Of a stretch of DNA of 64,000 nt, positions 9,326-17,102 are shown one piece after another. The notes below the pieces were generated by a model. It did no database searches and had not been told where the DNA came from. It saw nothing but the letters and a program-made list of their open reading frames with translations. Both the position numbers and the translations under genes were made by a program. The DNA comes from Paludibacteraceae bacterium (lineage in GTDB: Bacteria > Bacteroidota > Bacteroidia > Bacteroidales > Paludibacteraceae): positions 16,161-80,160 of the forward strand of contig CAJOIZ010000005.1 in NCBI GenBank assembly GCA_905234835.1, written 5' to 3'. The first letter of the stretch is position 1, and each line of letters opens with the position of its first letter.

Positions 9326-9369
9326 AATGAACGACGAATGAAAGACGAATGAACAACGAATGAACAGGA
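9326..9369. repeat. Tandem array, four 11-base units
   Basis: Units AATGAACGACG, AATGAAAGACG, AATGAACAACG and AATGAACAGGA run head to tail with an exact 11-base period. The array is not in a gene. It is one of several arrays of unrelated sequence in this window that keep the same period. Confidence 0.8.
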
Positions 9370-9429
9370 CCGCCGCTAATATTGACAAAACAAACTTGTA
9401 AAAAACTCCCCTACTCTTTTGCAAATCGG

Positions 9430-9705
9430 TCAAGGCATTTTCGGGTCATTTTTCATGGATGTCACCTCATAATTTTTCCCGTCCGAGGCAGTTGTTAAGA
9501 ATTTCCTTACAACTGAATCGACATCTAATTCTCTTTCATTCAGTACATTAGCGATGTACTATCCTACACTTTGCTTAGAGGTGTCAAAAAGTTCCGCAAG
9601 CTGATTTTGGTTCATCTACACACTTCCGTCAGGGGCATATAGCACCACGCTTGCACGTCCGTCAATGGTGTTATAAATGATTATATTGCTCTCATAGTTA
9701 TTCAT
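9430..9705 (-). pseudogene. Decayed RhuM-family gene fragment
   Basis: Reading minus from the ATG at 9705 gives NIIIYNTIDGRASVVLYAPDG, then SV-stop-MNQNQLAELFDTSKQ, then a second stop before YIANVLNERELDVDSVV and TTASDGKNYEV. This is the start of the RhuM (virulence RhuM/KilA-N-associated) family, where SVWMNQNQLAELF is typical. The first stop therefore replaces a tryptophan codon (TGG to TAG). After YEVT the similarity ends, so the 3' part is lost. Clear gene remnant next to a restriction-modification locus. Confidence 0.82.
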
Positions 9706-9890
9706 AATATGTCCTTCGGGTATGGTATTTTCTATCAATTTCGCGGTTGAAGAATGGGAATGAATATCCAATAATCACTATAACATCTGTCTTTTCTATA
9801 ATAGCATCAATACTATTATAATTTTCTTATCTCCTCGAATAGGCTTGAATCCTTCAAAATCTGTTGTTTCAAACTATTTTGCTTGTTCTA
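9698..9890 (-). pseudogene. Decayed gene end with an IIGYSFPFFNREID motif
   Basis: Minus-strand frames carry VVEQAK-stop-FETTDFEGFKPIRGDKK and, after a shift, AIIEKTDVIVIIGYSFPFFN followed by REIDRKYH, ending TAA inside the RhuM start. The IGYSFPxFNRxID ending is typical of SIR2-like and related NAD-binding proteins found in defence loci. At least one stop and one frameshift show that it is dead. Its 5' part is cut off at the neighbouring methylase gene. Family is a guess; decay is certain. Confidence 0.6.
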
Positions 9891-11075
9891 CTACTTTATT
9901 CCAACAAAATCACTTAATGGTTGTATATGGGCGACTTGGGTGTATTTCTTTTTGTGCAAGTCAATGGGTTGGTCAAATAGCATTTGCTTGGCCGGCTCAA
10001 AGCGCAACACAGCATAATACGGAGCATTCTCAGCACTGAACCCTTTTTCGCGCAAGGCTTCGGCTGTCCATATCTGGAACCCTTTCTTAGTCAATTTATG
10101 CAGTTCCGGTTTGTCGCCGTTTGTGTGCAAACAGATATATCCAAGCCTTTCAAACCCTTGCTTGACGAGCAACGAGCCTTTGGAATCGCCTGCGCGTACA
10201 TACGTGATTCCGGTTTCCATTGCTAATTCGCGGTCTTTCTCGCGCATGTGGTTGATGAGTACCGTTGTCTCCTGCGGATTCTCACGCATCTTGTCTGACA
10301 GTTTTTTCCGTTCTTCCGGGTCTTCGAGTGCGGCACGACGATTAAGCGATAACTCACAGAACTTCTTGTCTTGTTCGATGCCGATGTATTTGCGGTTGAG
10401 CAGATTGGCGGCAATGCCGGTAGTTCCTGAACCGCTGAACGGGTCGAGGATAGTGTCTCCTTCGTTGGTTGAAGCAAGGATAATGCGGTATAACAGGCGT
10501 AGCGGCTTTTGTGTGGGGTGCTTGCCTTGTGTCTTTTCCCATTTGCCGACTGCCGGAATACGCCAAACATCAGTCATCTGCGTGCCACCGTTCAATTGCT
10601 TTATCGTCTTGTAGTTGAACTTGTGCGTTTTCTTTTCGTGCTTGCGTGCCCAAATGATTAACTCTGTTGAGAAGTTGAAGTACTTGCAAGAGAGGTTTGG
10701 TGGCGGGTCGGTTTTCTGCCAAGTAATGGTGTTCAAAACCTTGTAGCCTAATTCTTGCAGGCAGCGCATAACGACATGGATATTGTGGTGCGTACCACTA
10801 ATCCAAATCGTACCATCGTCTTTCAGTTTGGAACGGCATAGGGATAGCCATTGACGATTGAACTCGTAAATGTGTTCTGGTGTACCGCCTTTATCCCAAT
10901 CTCCTTTATCCACGCATACCTGCTTGCCGCTCTGCACGCTGATGCCGCCGTTGCTTAAGAAGTATGGCGGGTCGGCGAAGATAGCGTTGATAGAGTTGTC
11001 CTCTATCTCGCAAAGTCGCTCCATGCAATCGCCGTGGAGTATGGTGAAATCGGGATATGTAGTGTTATTTGACAC
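9891..11075 (-). CDS. DpnA-like adenine/cytosine-N4 DNA methyltransferase
   Basis: The 394-residue product has the beta-class order: DPPY (ADPPYFLSNGG) near residue 35, then LNTITWQKTDPPPNL, the KHPTQKP motif, and the SAM-binding FSGSGTTG (LDPFSGSGTTGIAANLL) near residue 215. This is the DpnA/M2 group that can methylate single-stranded GATC-type sites. About 150 extra residues follow the catalytic part (GSLLVKQGFERLGYICLHTN..., AENAPYYAVLRFEP), likely an accessory domain. It lies 19 bases downstream of the Dam-fusion gene on the same strand, so it is the second methylase of one restriction-modification unit. GATC specificity is inferred, not shown. Confidence 0.88.
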   Translation of the reverse strand: MSNNTTYPDFTILHGDCMERLCEIEDNSINAIFADPPYFLSNGGISVQSGKQVCVDKGDWDKGGTPEHIYEFNRQWLSLCRSKLKDDGTIWISGTHHNIHVVMRCLQELGYKVLNTITWQKTDPPPNLSCKYFNFSTELIIWARKHEKKTHKFNYKTIKQLNGGTQMTDVWRIPAVGKWEKTQGKHPTQKPLRLLYRIILASTNEGDTILDPFSGSGTTGIAANLLNRKYIGIEQDKKFCELSLNRRAALEDPEERKKLSDKMRENPQETTVLINHMREKDRELAMETGITYVRAGDSKGSLLVKQGFERLGYICLHTNGDKPELHKLTKKGFQIWTAEALREKGFSAENAPYYAVLRFEPAKQMLFDQPIDLHKKKYTQVAHIQPLSDFVGIK

Positions 11076-11094
11076 GTTCGATAAATTCGCTAAG

Positions 11095-13125
11095 CTATCC
11101 TATAAGGTTAACAAAACTATTCAGCGTTATAGAGTATAACTTTATCTTATCTTCATAATTTAAATCTACACTATTTTTGCGTATCCGGCCAATTTGTGGA
11201 GCTATGATGTAAACAGTAACCTTACTAAATTCCTCTGGCGTAGTTATTGCTTCTAACCATTTTAGATAACGGGTTACTTGTATGTAAGCTGATTTCGTGG
11301 CTGTTTCTTTCTTTAACTCAATGACCACATTTGGTATGGTACCGTTCTTGATGGGGTTGTTAATGCTATATAAACATATATCGGCTCTGTCCATTTCAGC
11401 AGGTTTGAAAGGAGATATTGGGACTTGTCTGCATAATACATAATTATCCGTTAAGAACTCAGCAAAAGGCTCCAAAGATGCTAGTATGGTAAATTCCAAC
11501 TGAGCTTCATTCACTAAATCTTCTTCCAGAGAAATAAGTCCATCATTAAAGATGGTTTCGTTACCGTTTTTGCTAACCTCGCCTAATCCTTCAAAATCTA
11601 TCTTATCACTGCTCTTAGAAATAAGTTCGTTAAGCGTTGTTACCTCACCAGGGGTTAATGTGCAGAACCCCATACCTTGCATGCTATTTGACGGTAGAGG
11701 ATATGGATATTTGCCTAATTCGAAATAAAGGTCATCCGAAACAATGTATTTCCCAGAGTTTTCATTTTGAAAGAATTGGAACATGAAAGGTTGCGCCTTA
11801 TCTGCACCATCCTTTGTAACCTTGAACACACCGGGTTTGTCAGTCGCATAGTATTTTGCTCTTACAGACTCATCCCAGAATAAGTCTGCATCTGCTTTCC
11901 TTCCTAATGGACTGGTATTACCGTTTAAATAGAATGAACCGACATTTTTATTGCCATATATTTTACCGCCATATACAATTTTCCGTTTTAGAAAGAAAAA
12001 GACATCTGTCCCTTCGCGACTACAAGCATAATCAGCCAGAATTGCATAATATCGGCTCTGCGCTGTCGGCTTGGATGCCATTACGGGCTTCATCAAAAAA
12101 CCATATAAGCCTTTATCTAGATAAAGTTTCAAAGACTCATCATCGTAGAGAGCAATAAATAGTCCTCCACGAATAGTCGGCGATGACACCTCAGACAGAT
12201 TAACTTGTTTTGCCATATTATCTGCTATTGATTTAGTTCCGGGATAATCGTGTACCAGAATCTCTGTCAGTTTGCCGCGCTTGCTTGCGTTAGCATTGAC
12301 GCTTCGCGAAGCCCAAACGCGCTCAATGGAGTATTGTGAGTATAACTCATCAAAGAATCCGTCCTGACAATCGGAATTGCTCAGCATGAAATGATAGCCG
12401 GAAGCGACAACTTTGTCGCAGAACTGTTTCAAGCGAATCTGGGCGTGGTCATTGAAAGCCTCTTTGGTATAGTCGTTGAAACTACTGGTGTTGTTGAGAG
12501 GTCGATACGGAGGATCGAAGTAGAATAATGTTTTGCCTTTCGCGTAAGAGAGTGTTTCTTGATAATCGCCGGTTAGAATCTCCACATTACGCAGTAACAC
12601 ACTATCTGCGTAAATCGTTTTGGCATCACAGATCTGCGGATGGTTGTATCGCCCAAAGGGTACATTGAACAGCCCTGCTTTATTGACGCGATAAAGGCCA
12701 TTGAAGCAAGTGCGGTTTAGGAAAAAGAGTAGTGTAGTGTTGCGGAGCGGGTTTAAGGATTGGGTATTAAACTCGTCACGCCGCTGCATGTAGAAAGCCT
12801 TGCGTTCTTCCTCTGAGGAGAGTGCAAAATACTCCGCTTGAATCCGCAGTAAAGCGTACACCAATTCAGACGGATTATCACGCACTACCTGATAGCACGT
12901 TGTGAGATTTGAATTGATGTCATTGATAACAGCCGTTTTGATGTTGACGTGCGTACGCAACAGATAGAAGAGCATTGCTCCGCCGCCCACAAAAGGCTCT
13001 ATGTACGTCACATCTTTCCAATCATCAAAATCAGCCGGAAGCAAAGCTTCTAATTGCTCAATGAGCTGTGTCTTACCACCAACCCACTTGACAAATGGTT
13101 TGGCGACAGATTCGGTTAATTTCAT
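11095..13125 (-). CDS. Dam-type adenine methylase fused to a reader-like domain and a PD-(D/E)XK nuclease-like domain
   Basis: Residues 1-280 are a DpnM/Dam methylase: PFVKWVGGKTQLIEQL, YIEPFVGGGAML, the DPPY motif (FYFDPPYRPL) and LSNSDCQDGFFDELY. Residues about 300-420 form a compact beta-rich region (RGGLFIALYDDESLKLYL; VFFFLKRKIVYGGKIYG) that looks like an EVE/PUA-type binding module. The C-terminal 150 residues have a nuclease-like core, DRADICLYSI then NVVIELKKETA, a D...ExK arrangement as in NucS-type enzymes. At 676 residues it is over twice the length of a plain Dam. A single chain could therefore methylate, sense and cut. Middle and C-terminal calls are inference from motif. Confidence 0.82.
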   Translation of the reverse strand: MKLTESVAKPFVKWVGGKTQLIEQLEALLPADFDDWKDVTYIEPFVGGGAMLFYLLRTHVNIKTAVINDINSNLTTCYQVVRDNPSELVYALLRIQAEYFALSSEEERKAFYMQRRDEFNTQSLNPLRNTTLLFFLNRTCFNGLYRVNKAGLFNVPFGRYNHPQICDAKTIYADSVLLRNVEILTGDYQETLSYAKGKTLFYFDPPYRPLNNTSSFNDYTKEAFNDHAQIRLKQFCDKVVASGYHFMLSNSDCQDGFFDELYSQYSIERVWASRSVNANASKRGKLTEILVHDYPGTKSIADNMAKQVNLSEVSSPTIRGGLFIALYDDESLKLYLDKGLYGFLMKPVMASKPTAQSRYYAILADYACSREGTDVFFFLKRKIVYGGKIYGNKNVGSFYLNGNTSPLGRKADADLFWDESVRAKYYATDKPGVFKVTKDGADKAQPFMFQFFQNENSGKYIVSDDLYFELGKYPYPLPSNSMQGMGFCTLTPGEVTTLNELISKSSDKIDFEGLGEVSKNGNETIFNDGLISLEEDLVNEAQLEFTILASLEPFAEFLTDNYVLCRQVPISPFKPAEMDRADICLYSINNPIKNGTIPNVVIELKKETATKSAYIQVTRYLKWLEAITTPEEFSKVTVYIIAPQIGRIRKNSVDLNYEDKIKLYSITLNSFVNLIG

Positions 13126-13166
13126 TAGATAGCATTTGGCTGTCTGCTACCTAATTCTATTCTGCT

Positions 13167-13340
13167 CTACGACCCAACGAACGGCAAGTACACACAAAAA
13201 ATGCGGGCAAAACTTGCTCGCACTGTGGTCGTAGGAAAAGCACCATTAGAAAGACAAGCCGCCCGCACGTACTGCGGGTTTGCTTTTGTTCTTTCTAATT
13301 TGCTTATTCTTTGAAATTTCCTACGTTTCAGTGCGAATAG
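13167..13340 (-). ncRNA. Structured leader RNA with mutually exclusive terminator/antiterminator folds
   Basis: Read on the minus strand, CGCACTG and CGTAGG (13335-13320) can pair with CCTACG and CAGTGCG (13235-13219). They enclose a long hairpin whose arms are TTAGAAAG/CTTTCTAA (13246-13253 / 13291-13298) and CCCGCA/TGCGGG. The segment 13221-13203 can instead form GCGAGCAA-gtt-TTGCCCGC followed by ATTTTTT, a terminator shape sharing bases with the first stem. GGTCGTAG (13174-13167) gives a further competitor for the CGTAG arm. The region lies in the 271-base gap before the methylase-nuclease start at 13125. Confidence 0.6.
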
Positions 13341-13396
13341 ACAAATAGCAAACGCTAATTAATAAATCAAGTATGTTACCGCCACTGCGGATTTTT

Positions 13397-14143
13397 TTAT
13401 ATCACAAATTCAAATTGTTGCTTCTCAAATTCTTGTTCGTATTGTTTGCCAAGCGATTCGTAACTCAAGAACGCCACACGCTTGTCCTCTGCCAACTTAC
13501 TAAAAGCCACATAACCCATTTTGCTAATGAACTCATGGTGACGCTTCTCATCTGCCACGATGACCATGCGCGCTGCAAAGTCCTGCAAGTCATTAAATTT
13601 TAGCAGCGAGTTCTGGATGTCCGTCGAATGCTCCACCTCAAAAAACGAGTGTGGCATGTGACGGTCGTTGAACCAAATGACGTCTATCGTAGAACTTCGC
13701 TTTACTAATTGAGGAAACGAGTATTCTGGCAATGATTGTATGGTCCGTAAATCGCCCAATACCGCTTGATTGAGGAATTGCTTGTTCTTGTCTTGGTCGG
13801 GAACAAAAGTATCTAAATGGCGCATTTTGCCCATCTCAAGTAATAAACCCTGATAATACGCGTGATTGAAAGTTTGGACGATTTCTGAATCCTGATTGTG
13901 CTCGTTTTGAACCACAATTCCGTTATTCTCTAACTCATTGCGATGCGATTCCAACGCATAAAGTCCCGGCTTGATTTTGTATATGCAGGATGTTTGTTGC
14001 ACAATGCGGCGAACGCTTGCAAATGGTGTCTTTGTTTTCCATTGGCAATTCTCAATTTTGAAAATGTTTTGATTGATTTGGTTTAGCGTCGCTATACCAC
14101 CCAACATTTCAATCGTTTCTATTACCGCCTGTGCTTGGGTCAT
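13397..14143 (-). CDS. Winged-helix protein with a possible nuclease-like C-terminal domain
   Basis: The 248-residue product starts MTQAQAVIETIEMLGGIATL, an N-terminal winged helix in which GGIATLNQINQNIF and TPFASVRRIVQQ would be the helix-turn-helix. The C-terminal half has RSSTIDVIWF then HSFFEVEHSTDIQNSLLKF, with an acidic/ExE pattern like that of PD-(D/E)XK nucleases, though the lysine is missing. The gene follows the NYN gene by one base and precedes the structured leader of the methylase fusion. A role as regulator or restriction partner of the locus is inferred from position. No named family is claimed. Confidence 0.6.
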   Translation of the reverse strand: MTQAQAVIETIEMLGGIATLNQINQNIFKIENCQWKTKTPFASVRRIVQQTSCIYKIKPGLYALESHRNELENNGIVVQNEHNQDSEIVQTFNHAYYQGLLLEMGKMRHLDTFVPDQDKNKQFLNQAVLGDLRTIQSLPEYSFPQLVKRSSTIDVIWFNDRHMPHSFFEVEHSTDIQNSLLKFNDLQDFAARMVIVADEKRHHEFISKMGYVAFSKLAEDKRVAFLSYESLGKQYEQEFEKQQFEFVI

Positions 14144-14144
14144 A

Positions 14145-14780
14145 TTATCCTTGTTGATGTTTCTTCCACTTTTCAGGGATGTGCAAATTGTAGTCGGATG
14201 CTTTCAAGTGCACTACATCCGGTAATAGGCATAACTTAAAACGACTCTCATAACGAATCAAATCAATCGTTCTTCCGCATAATGTACGCAAATTGCTTGA
14301 TTGCTGATTTGGCGGGAAGTAAGCATAAACCTGCTTTCCTGCTTCTTTTGCAAGTTCAATAGCAGGAATCATATCACTATCAGCAGACACTACTATCGCA
14401 ATATCACAATTGTCCTGATATGCGTCTGCCACAATTTGAGTTGCTATGCGCACATCAGATTCTTTTTCTTCATATGTGTGAATAATCCTCTGGCAGTTAT
14501 AGCATTTAAACGATTTCTTGAGATACTTGCCCAAAATTAGATGAAAACGAGAGTTCTCCTTATTGGCTTGAAAAAAGGCATTCTGGTTGCGAGATTTCTC
14601 TAAATCATAAGTACGAGCAGAGAAATACTTGACCGAAACAAGTTCCTGATTTTCTTTCATGAACATATCAAAGAACTTGACCATATCCAGCCAATAGTAT
14701 TTCTTCCAACGGCGTTCAGAACGAAGTCCGTAGTAGAAATTAAAGCCGTCTACATATACAATAACACGTTGTTTTTCCAT
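14145..14780 (-). CDS. NYN-domain (PIN-like) ribonuclease-like protein
   Basis: The 211-residue protein shows the NYN/LabA pattern: VIVYVDGFNFYYGL at the start, then KESDVRIATQIVADAY, and IAIVVSADSDMIPAIELAKE followed by AGKQVYAYFP. The conserved aspartates (YVDGFN, ESDV, SADSD) are those of a metal-dependent PIN-like RNase. A KCYNC pair near residue 95 could bind a metal. It is the first gene of the leftward set, behind a good promoter and an attenuator-like leader, with the winged-helix gene one base downstream. NYN proteins occur in many defence loci; target RNA unknown. Confidence 0.85.
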   Translation of the reverse strand: MEKQRVIVYVDGFNFYYGLRSERRWKKYYWLDMVKFFDMFMKENQELVSVKYFSARTYDLEKSRNQNAFFQANKENSRFHLILGKYLKKSFKCYNCQRIIHTYEEKESDVRIATQIVADAYQDNCDIAIVVSADSDMIPAIELAKEAGKQVYAYFPPNQQSSNLRTLCGRTIDLIRYESRFKLCLLPDVVHLKASDYNLHIPEKWKKHQQG

Positions 14781-14790
14781 CGTTTTTCAA

Positions 14791-14888
14791 TAAAAAAGCC
14801 ACCTTTGTGAAGGTGGCGGGCCGTAGTATTTTCCACCTACGGGGGATAAATTCGCCGCAAAGGTACGACATTTTCTTAAACCGCCAAA
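14791..14888 (-). promoter_or_regulatory. Promoter and attenuator leader of the NYN-led operon
   Basis: Minus strand: TTTG at 14888-14885, a 19-base spacer and TACCTTTGC at 14865-14857 form a textbook Bacteroidetes promoter. The roughly 70-base leader has CCGTAG...CTACGG (14842-14837 / 14826-14821). Then comes an 8-base terminator stem, GCCACCTT/AAGGTGGC (14817-14810 / 14805-14798), followed by a U-run (14797-14791). The loop of the first stem contains AGGTGG (14838-14833), which can pair with CCACCT of the terminator arm, giving an antiterminator. The ATG is at 14780. Confidence 0.7.
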
Positions 14889-14951
14889 TAAATCTTCAAA
14901 AAAATAATATTTTTCTTTAAAATTGTATGTTTTATATCTTTCTTGCTATTT

Positions 14952-15014
14952 CCGCCCACAAAAGGCTCAATGTAAGTGACATTCTCCCATTTATCCTTGT
15001 AGTGGAAACTATTC
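14952..15014 (-). pseudogene. Fragment of a second Dam-type methylase
   Basis: Minus-strand reading gives SFHYKDKWENVTYIEPFVGG, the motif I region of a Dam-family methylase. It is related to but different from FDDWKDVTYIEPFVGG of the intact gene at 11095-13125. Nothing on either side continues the protein, so this is a short relic. It suggests that an older or duplicated methylase gene stood here. Confidence 0.78.
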
Positions 15015-15204
15015 GGGTGCTACACTCGTAGTGCGTTCCGTTGCACTCTTTCATGTCATGGATGGAACGGTATGTATTTTGCGTCAGCTACCGAAATTTT
15101 AATTCTTCCCCTCTCGTTGCTTCAATTCCAGTACGGTGCGTTCTACAACTCGTTTCAACTGGTAAATGACATAAAAACGCACAAAGATACTACTATTTTC
15201 TTAT

Positions 15205-15395
15205 ACCCAAATCGGTCATTAGAATTTCTTGTTTAGGTTCAGAATTTTTCGAGCAGATTTTTGATTTGAGCAAGGGCGCCATGCGAGCATTGTAACTGAG
15301 TGAAAATTAAAAAATGCCGGAAAAGATGAACCTAAACGAAATAGAATAACATATATAAATTAACACTCATCTTCGGTCTAATGACCGATTGGGGT
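15205..15395. mobile_element. MITE-like element with 19-base terminal inverted repeats
   Basis: The ends ACCCAAATCGGTCATTAGA (15205-15223) and TCTAATGACCGATTGGGGT (15377-15395) are inverted copies with two mismatches. Inside, GTTTAGGTTCA and TGAACCTAAAC extend the inverted similarity. The 191 bases hold no open frame. The left 48 bases have a near-copy at 6558-6605, so the sequence is dispersed. No transposase is present and no target duplication was proved, hence the moderate confidence. Confidence 0.55.
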
Positions 15396-15485
15396 TAAAC
15401 ATGCAACTACTTAGTCGATTATCTGCAAAAAAGTATTTTGCATCCTAAAGGGACAGCAGTTATCAGGAATGTGCGGATAGACTGC

Positions 15486-15521
15486 AAAAAAAGCGACCCT
15501 GCGAATCGCTCACAGGGTCGC
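15486..15521 (-). terminator. Intrinsic terminator after the small paralogous gene pair
   Basis: Minus strand: GCGACCCTG (15521-15513) and CAGGGTCGC (15501-15493) form a perfect 9-base stem followed by seven T (15492-15486). It lies 10 bases after the stop of the gene at 15531. Confidence 0.85.
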
Positions 15522-15530
15522 CTTCACTAA

Positions 15531-15914
15531 TTAAGGCTCTGTTGACTCAGGCTCCCAGTTCTCATCTTTCAAAGCCTTGTACTTGTCTGCAAAGATGTAG
15601 CCGCGCAAGGTCGGATAACGGAACTGCTTCAAGAACTTGGCTTGATAAGTTGACAACTCCGAAGGATCTGACAATGCCGTATCGGTTCGGGAAAGAGCCT
15701 CCATAAAGCGCGCGCGGGTAAGCATTTGAGCCTCATTCGCCGCACTGCGCGCTGCGTAACTCTTTACCTCTACCTTCTGCACGAACTTATAACCGCTCGC
15801 ACGCATCTCCTTCATGATGACCTGTATGTCACCCTCATGCAGACGCTTCTGCGCAAAAGTCGCGCCGCGCCAGCTCCGCAACGGGAAGATGAATCTGTTA
15901 CTCAAACTTGACAT
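15531..15914 (-). CDS. Small basic protein, paralogue of the upstream gene
   Basis: 127 residues, start MSSLSNRFIFPLRSWRG. It shares with the product at 15933-16313 the opening RFI-P-RSW-G, the central AA-A-ARSAANEAQM...RARF segment, a tyrosine-containing YQAKF stretch, and the closing YPTLRGYIFADKY (RITLRGFIWYAET in the partner). So the two are tandem paralogues that have diverged widely. The family is not recognised. Small, basic and rich in arginine, it might bind nucleic acid, but no motif proves this. A clean terminator follows at 15486-15521. Confidence 0.65.
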   Translation of the reverse strand: MSSLSNRFIFPLRSWRGATFAQKRLHEGDIQVIMKEMRASGYKFVQKVEVKSYAARSAANEAQMLTRARFMEALSRTDTALSDPSELSTYQAKFLKQFRYPTLRGYIFADKYKALKDENWEPESTEP

Positions 15915-15932
15915 AACCTATTCCTCCCTTCG

Positions 15933-16313
15933 TTAGCCTTGCTCGGCATCATACAACTCAGTCTCTGCGTACCAGATGAAGCCACGCAACGTAATACGGT
16001 CGTGATTAGGGGCGACAGCGTATTGCGCACGATAACTGTTCAGTGTCGCAGGTGTCATGTAAACGGTACGTACACGTGCAGCAATCGCCTTGAAGCGTGC
16101 ACGGGACGCTACTTGCGCAGCCGTAGCATGAGCACTGACAGGTGACGTGCGGATGCTGTAAAACTGCTTCGTGCCAAGCTCGTTCGTACGAACTACGCCG
16201 ATAGCATACGGGCTACCCTGCTTGTACTGGTTGTCAACTACTACATGCTTCTTCGGAGCAATCTTGCCGCTCCAACGCTCGAACGGCAGAATAAAACGCA
16301 ATTTCCTTGCCAT
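15933..16313 (-). CDS. Small basic protein, first of a tandem paralogous pair
   Basis: The ATG at 16313 (MARKLRFILPFERWSGKIAP) is preferred to 16388 because the extra 25 residues look like leader sequence. 126 residues, basic, with SAHATAAQVASRARFKAIAA and LRGFIWYAETELYD. It resembles its downstream neighbour in order of motifs. The gene lies 18 bases upstream of that neighbour and about 185 bases behind a -7 element at 16506-16498. The intervening leader contains four 11-base repeats. Function is not recognised. Confidence 0.65.
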   Translation of the reverse strand: MARKLRFILPFERWSGKIAPKKHVVVDNQYKQGSPYAIGVVRTNELGTKQFYSIRTSPVSAHATAAQVASRARFKAIAARVRTVYMTPATLNSYRAQYAVAPNHDRITLRGFIWYAETELYDAEQG

Positions 16314-16391
16314 TTTTGTTTTCCTTTCTTTTTTTAAGGTCTTACAATCGAATCTCTGTCGGTACTTTTTCGACTCATTTTCGAACAAGTT

Positions 16392-16435
16392 AGATACCTA
16401 ACAGATACCTAGCAGATACCTAGCAGATACCTAAA
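16392..16435. repeat. Tandem array, four 11-base units in a 5' leader
   Basis: AGATACCTAAC, AGATACCTAGC, AGATACCTAGC and AGATACCTAAA run head to tail with an exact period of 11. The array lies between the -7 element at 16498-16506 and the start at 16313 of the small paralogous pair, so it would be transcribed as part of the leader. Confidence 0.82.
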
Positions 16436-16497
16436 AGTTACAACCGACAAAAATTCAGTTAATTACAAATGTCCATATGTCGCGACTAATGAACACC

Positions 16498-16506
16498 GCA
16501 AAAGTA
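16498..16506 (-). promoter_or_regulatory. -7 element of the small paralogous gene pair
   Basis: TACTTTTGC on the minus strand. It is the only good -7 match upstream of the gene pair, and it predicts a long leader of about 185 bases. Confidence 0.45.
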
Positions 16507-17071
16507 CGCCCTTGCACTGTCTCTCTAAAAGACAAGAAAAGCGCATTAACCCTAACCCGTAATTTGACATCAAATAATTCGCGTCCGTCTTTATAATATA
16601 CTGTGATTCAGTTTTATACGAACACACATTCTAATGACGGTCATTAGAAAATGCAATATACAATCATTCACTTATCAATCATAAAAAGCAACGACAATGT
16701 AAGGATATTCTTAATGACCGACTGAAATACGGTGCCTCTATCTTCCTTGTTTTCTGTTGATTACGAAAGCTCAGGCGTATCGCTTTACTCGATATCGGAC
16801 ACATCGGACAACATCGGACACATTGTCATTTTCGGGTGATAATTTCATACCATTTATTTTGCTTTTCTGCATATCTTCTTCCTTAAACTCTCAACTATAA
16901 AAACTCATAAACCATAAATTTGAAATCATAAACCATAAATCATAAACTATAAATTTGAAACTTTCAACTATCAACTAATTACGCTATCAACTTTCAACTC
17001 TAAACTAACAAGCTTCTCTCAACTTTAAACTTTAAACTTTAAACTCTAAACTCTAAACTATAAAAATTTAT
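16507..17071. repeat. Long AT-rich intergenic stretch with degenerate word repeats
   Basis: No gene is seen. Around 16794-16832 an ATCGGACA word repeats at 10-11 bases. From about 16880 to 17065 the sequence is a chain of near-copies of short words (CATAAACCATAAA, TTTCAACTATCAACT, ACTTTAA, ACTCTAA) directly before the rpsO promoter. Two short segments near 16632 and 16708 (GGTCATTAGAAA, AATGACCGACTG) echo the ends of the 15.2-kb element. Confidence 0.6.
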
Positions 17072-17102
17072 TTTGCAGTATAAAACATTTGTCATACTTT
17101 TG
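17072..17102 (+). promoter_or_regulatory. rpsO promoter
   Basis: TTTG at 17072-17075, a 19-base spacer and TACTTTTG at 17095-17102 give a full Bacteroidetes promoter. The start codon follows about 100 bases later. Confidence 0.8.

Noticed and set aside
13167..13340. Retron msr-msd RNA
   Set aside because: The region has rich base pairing, but no reverse transcriptase gene lies near it. A leader/attenuator role explains the terminator-shaped hairpin better.
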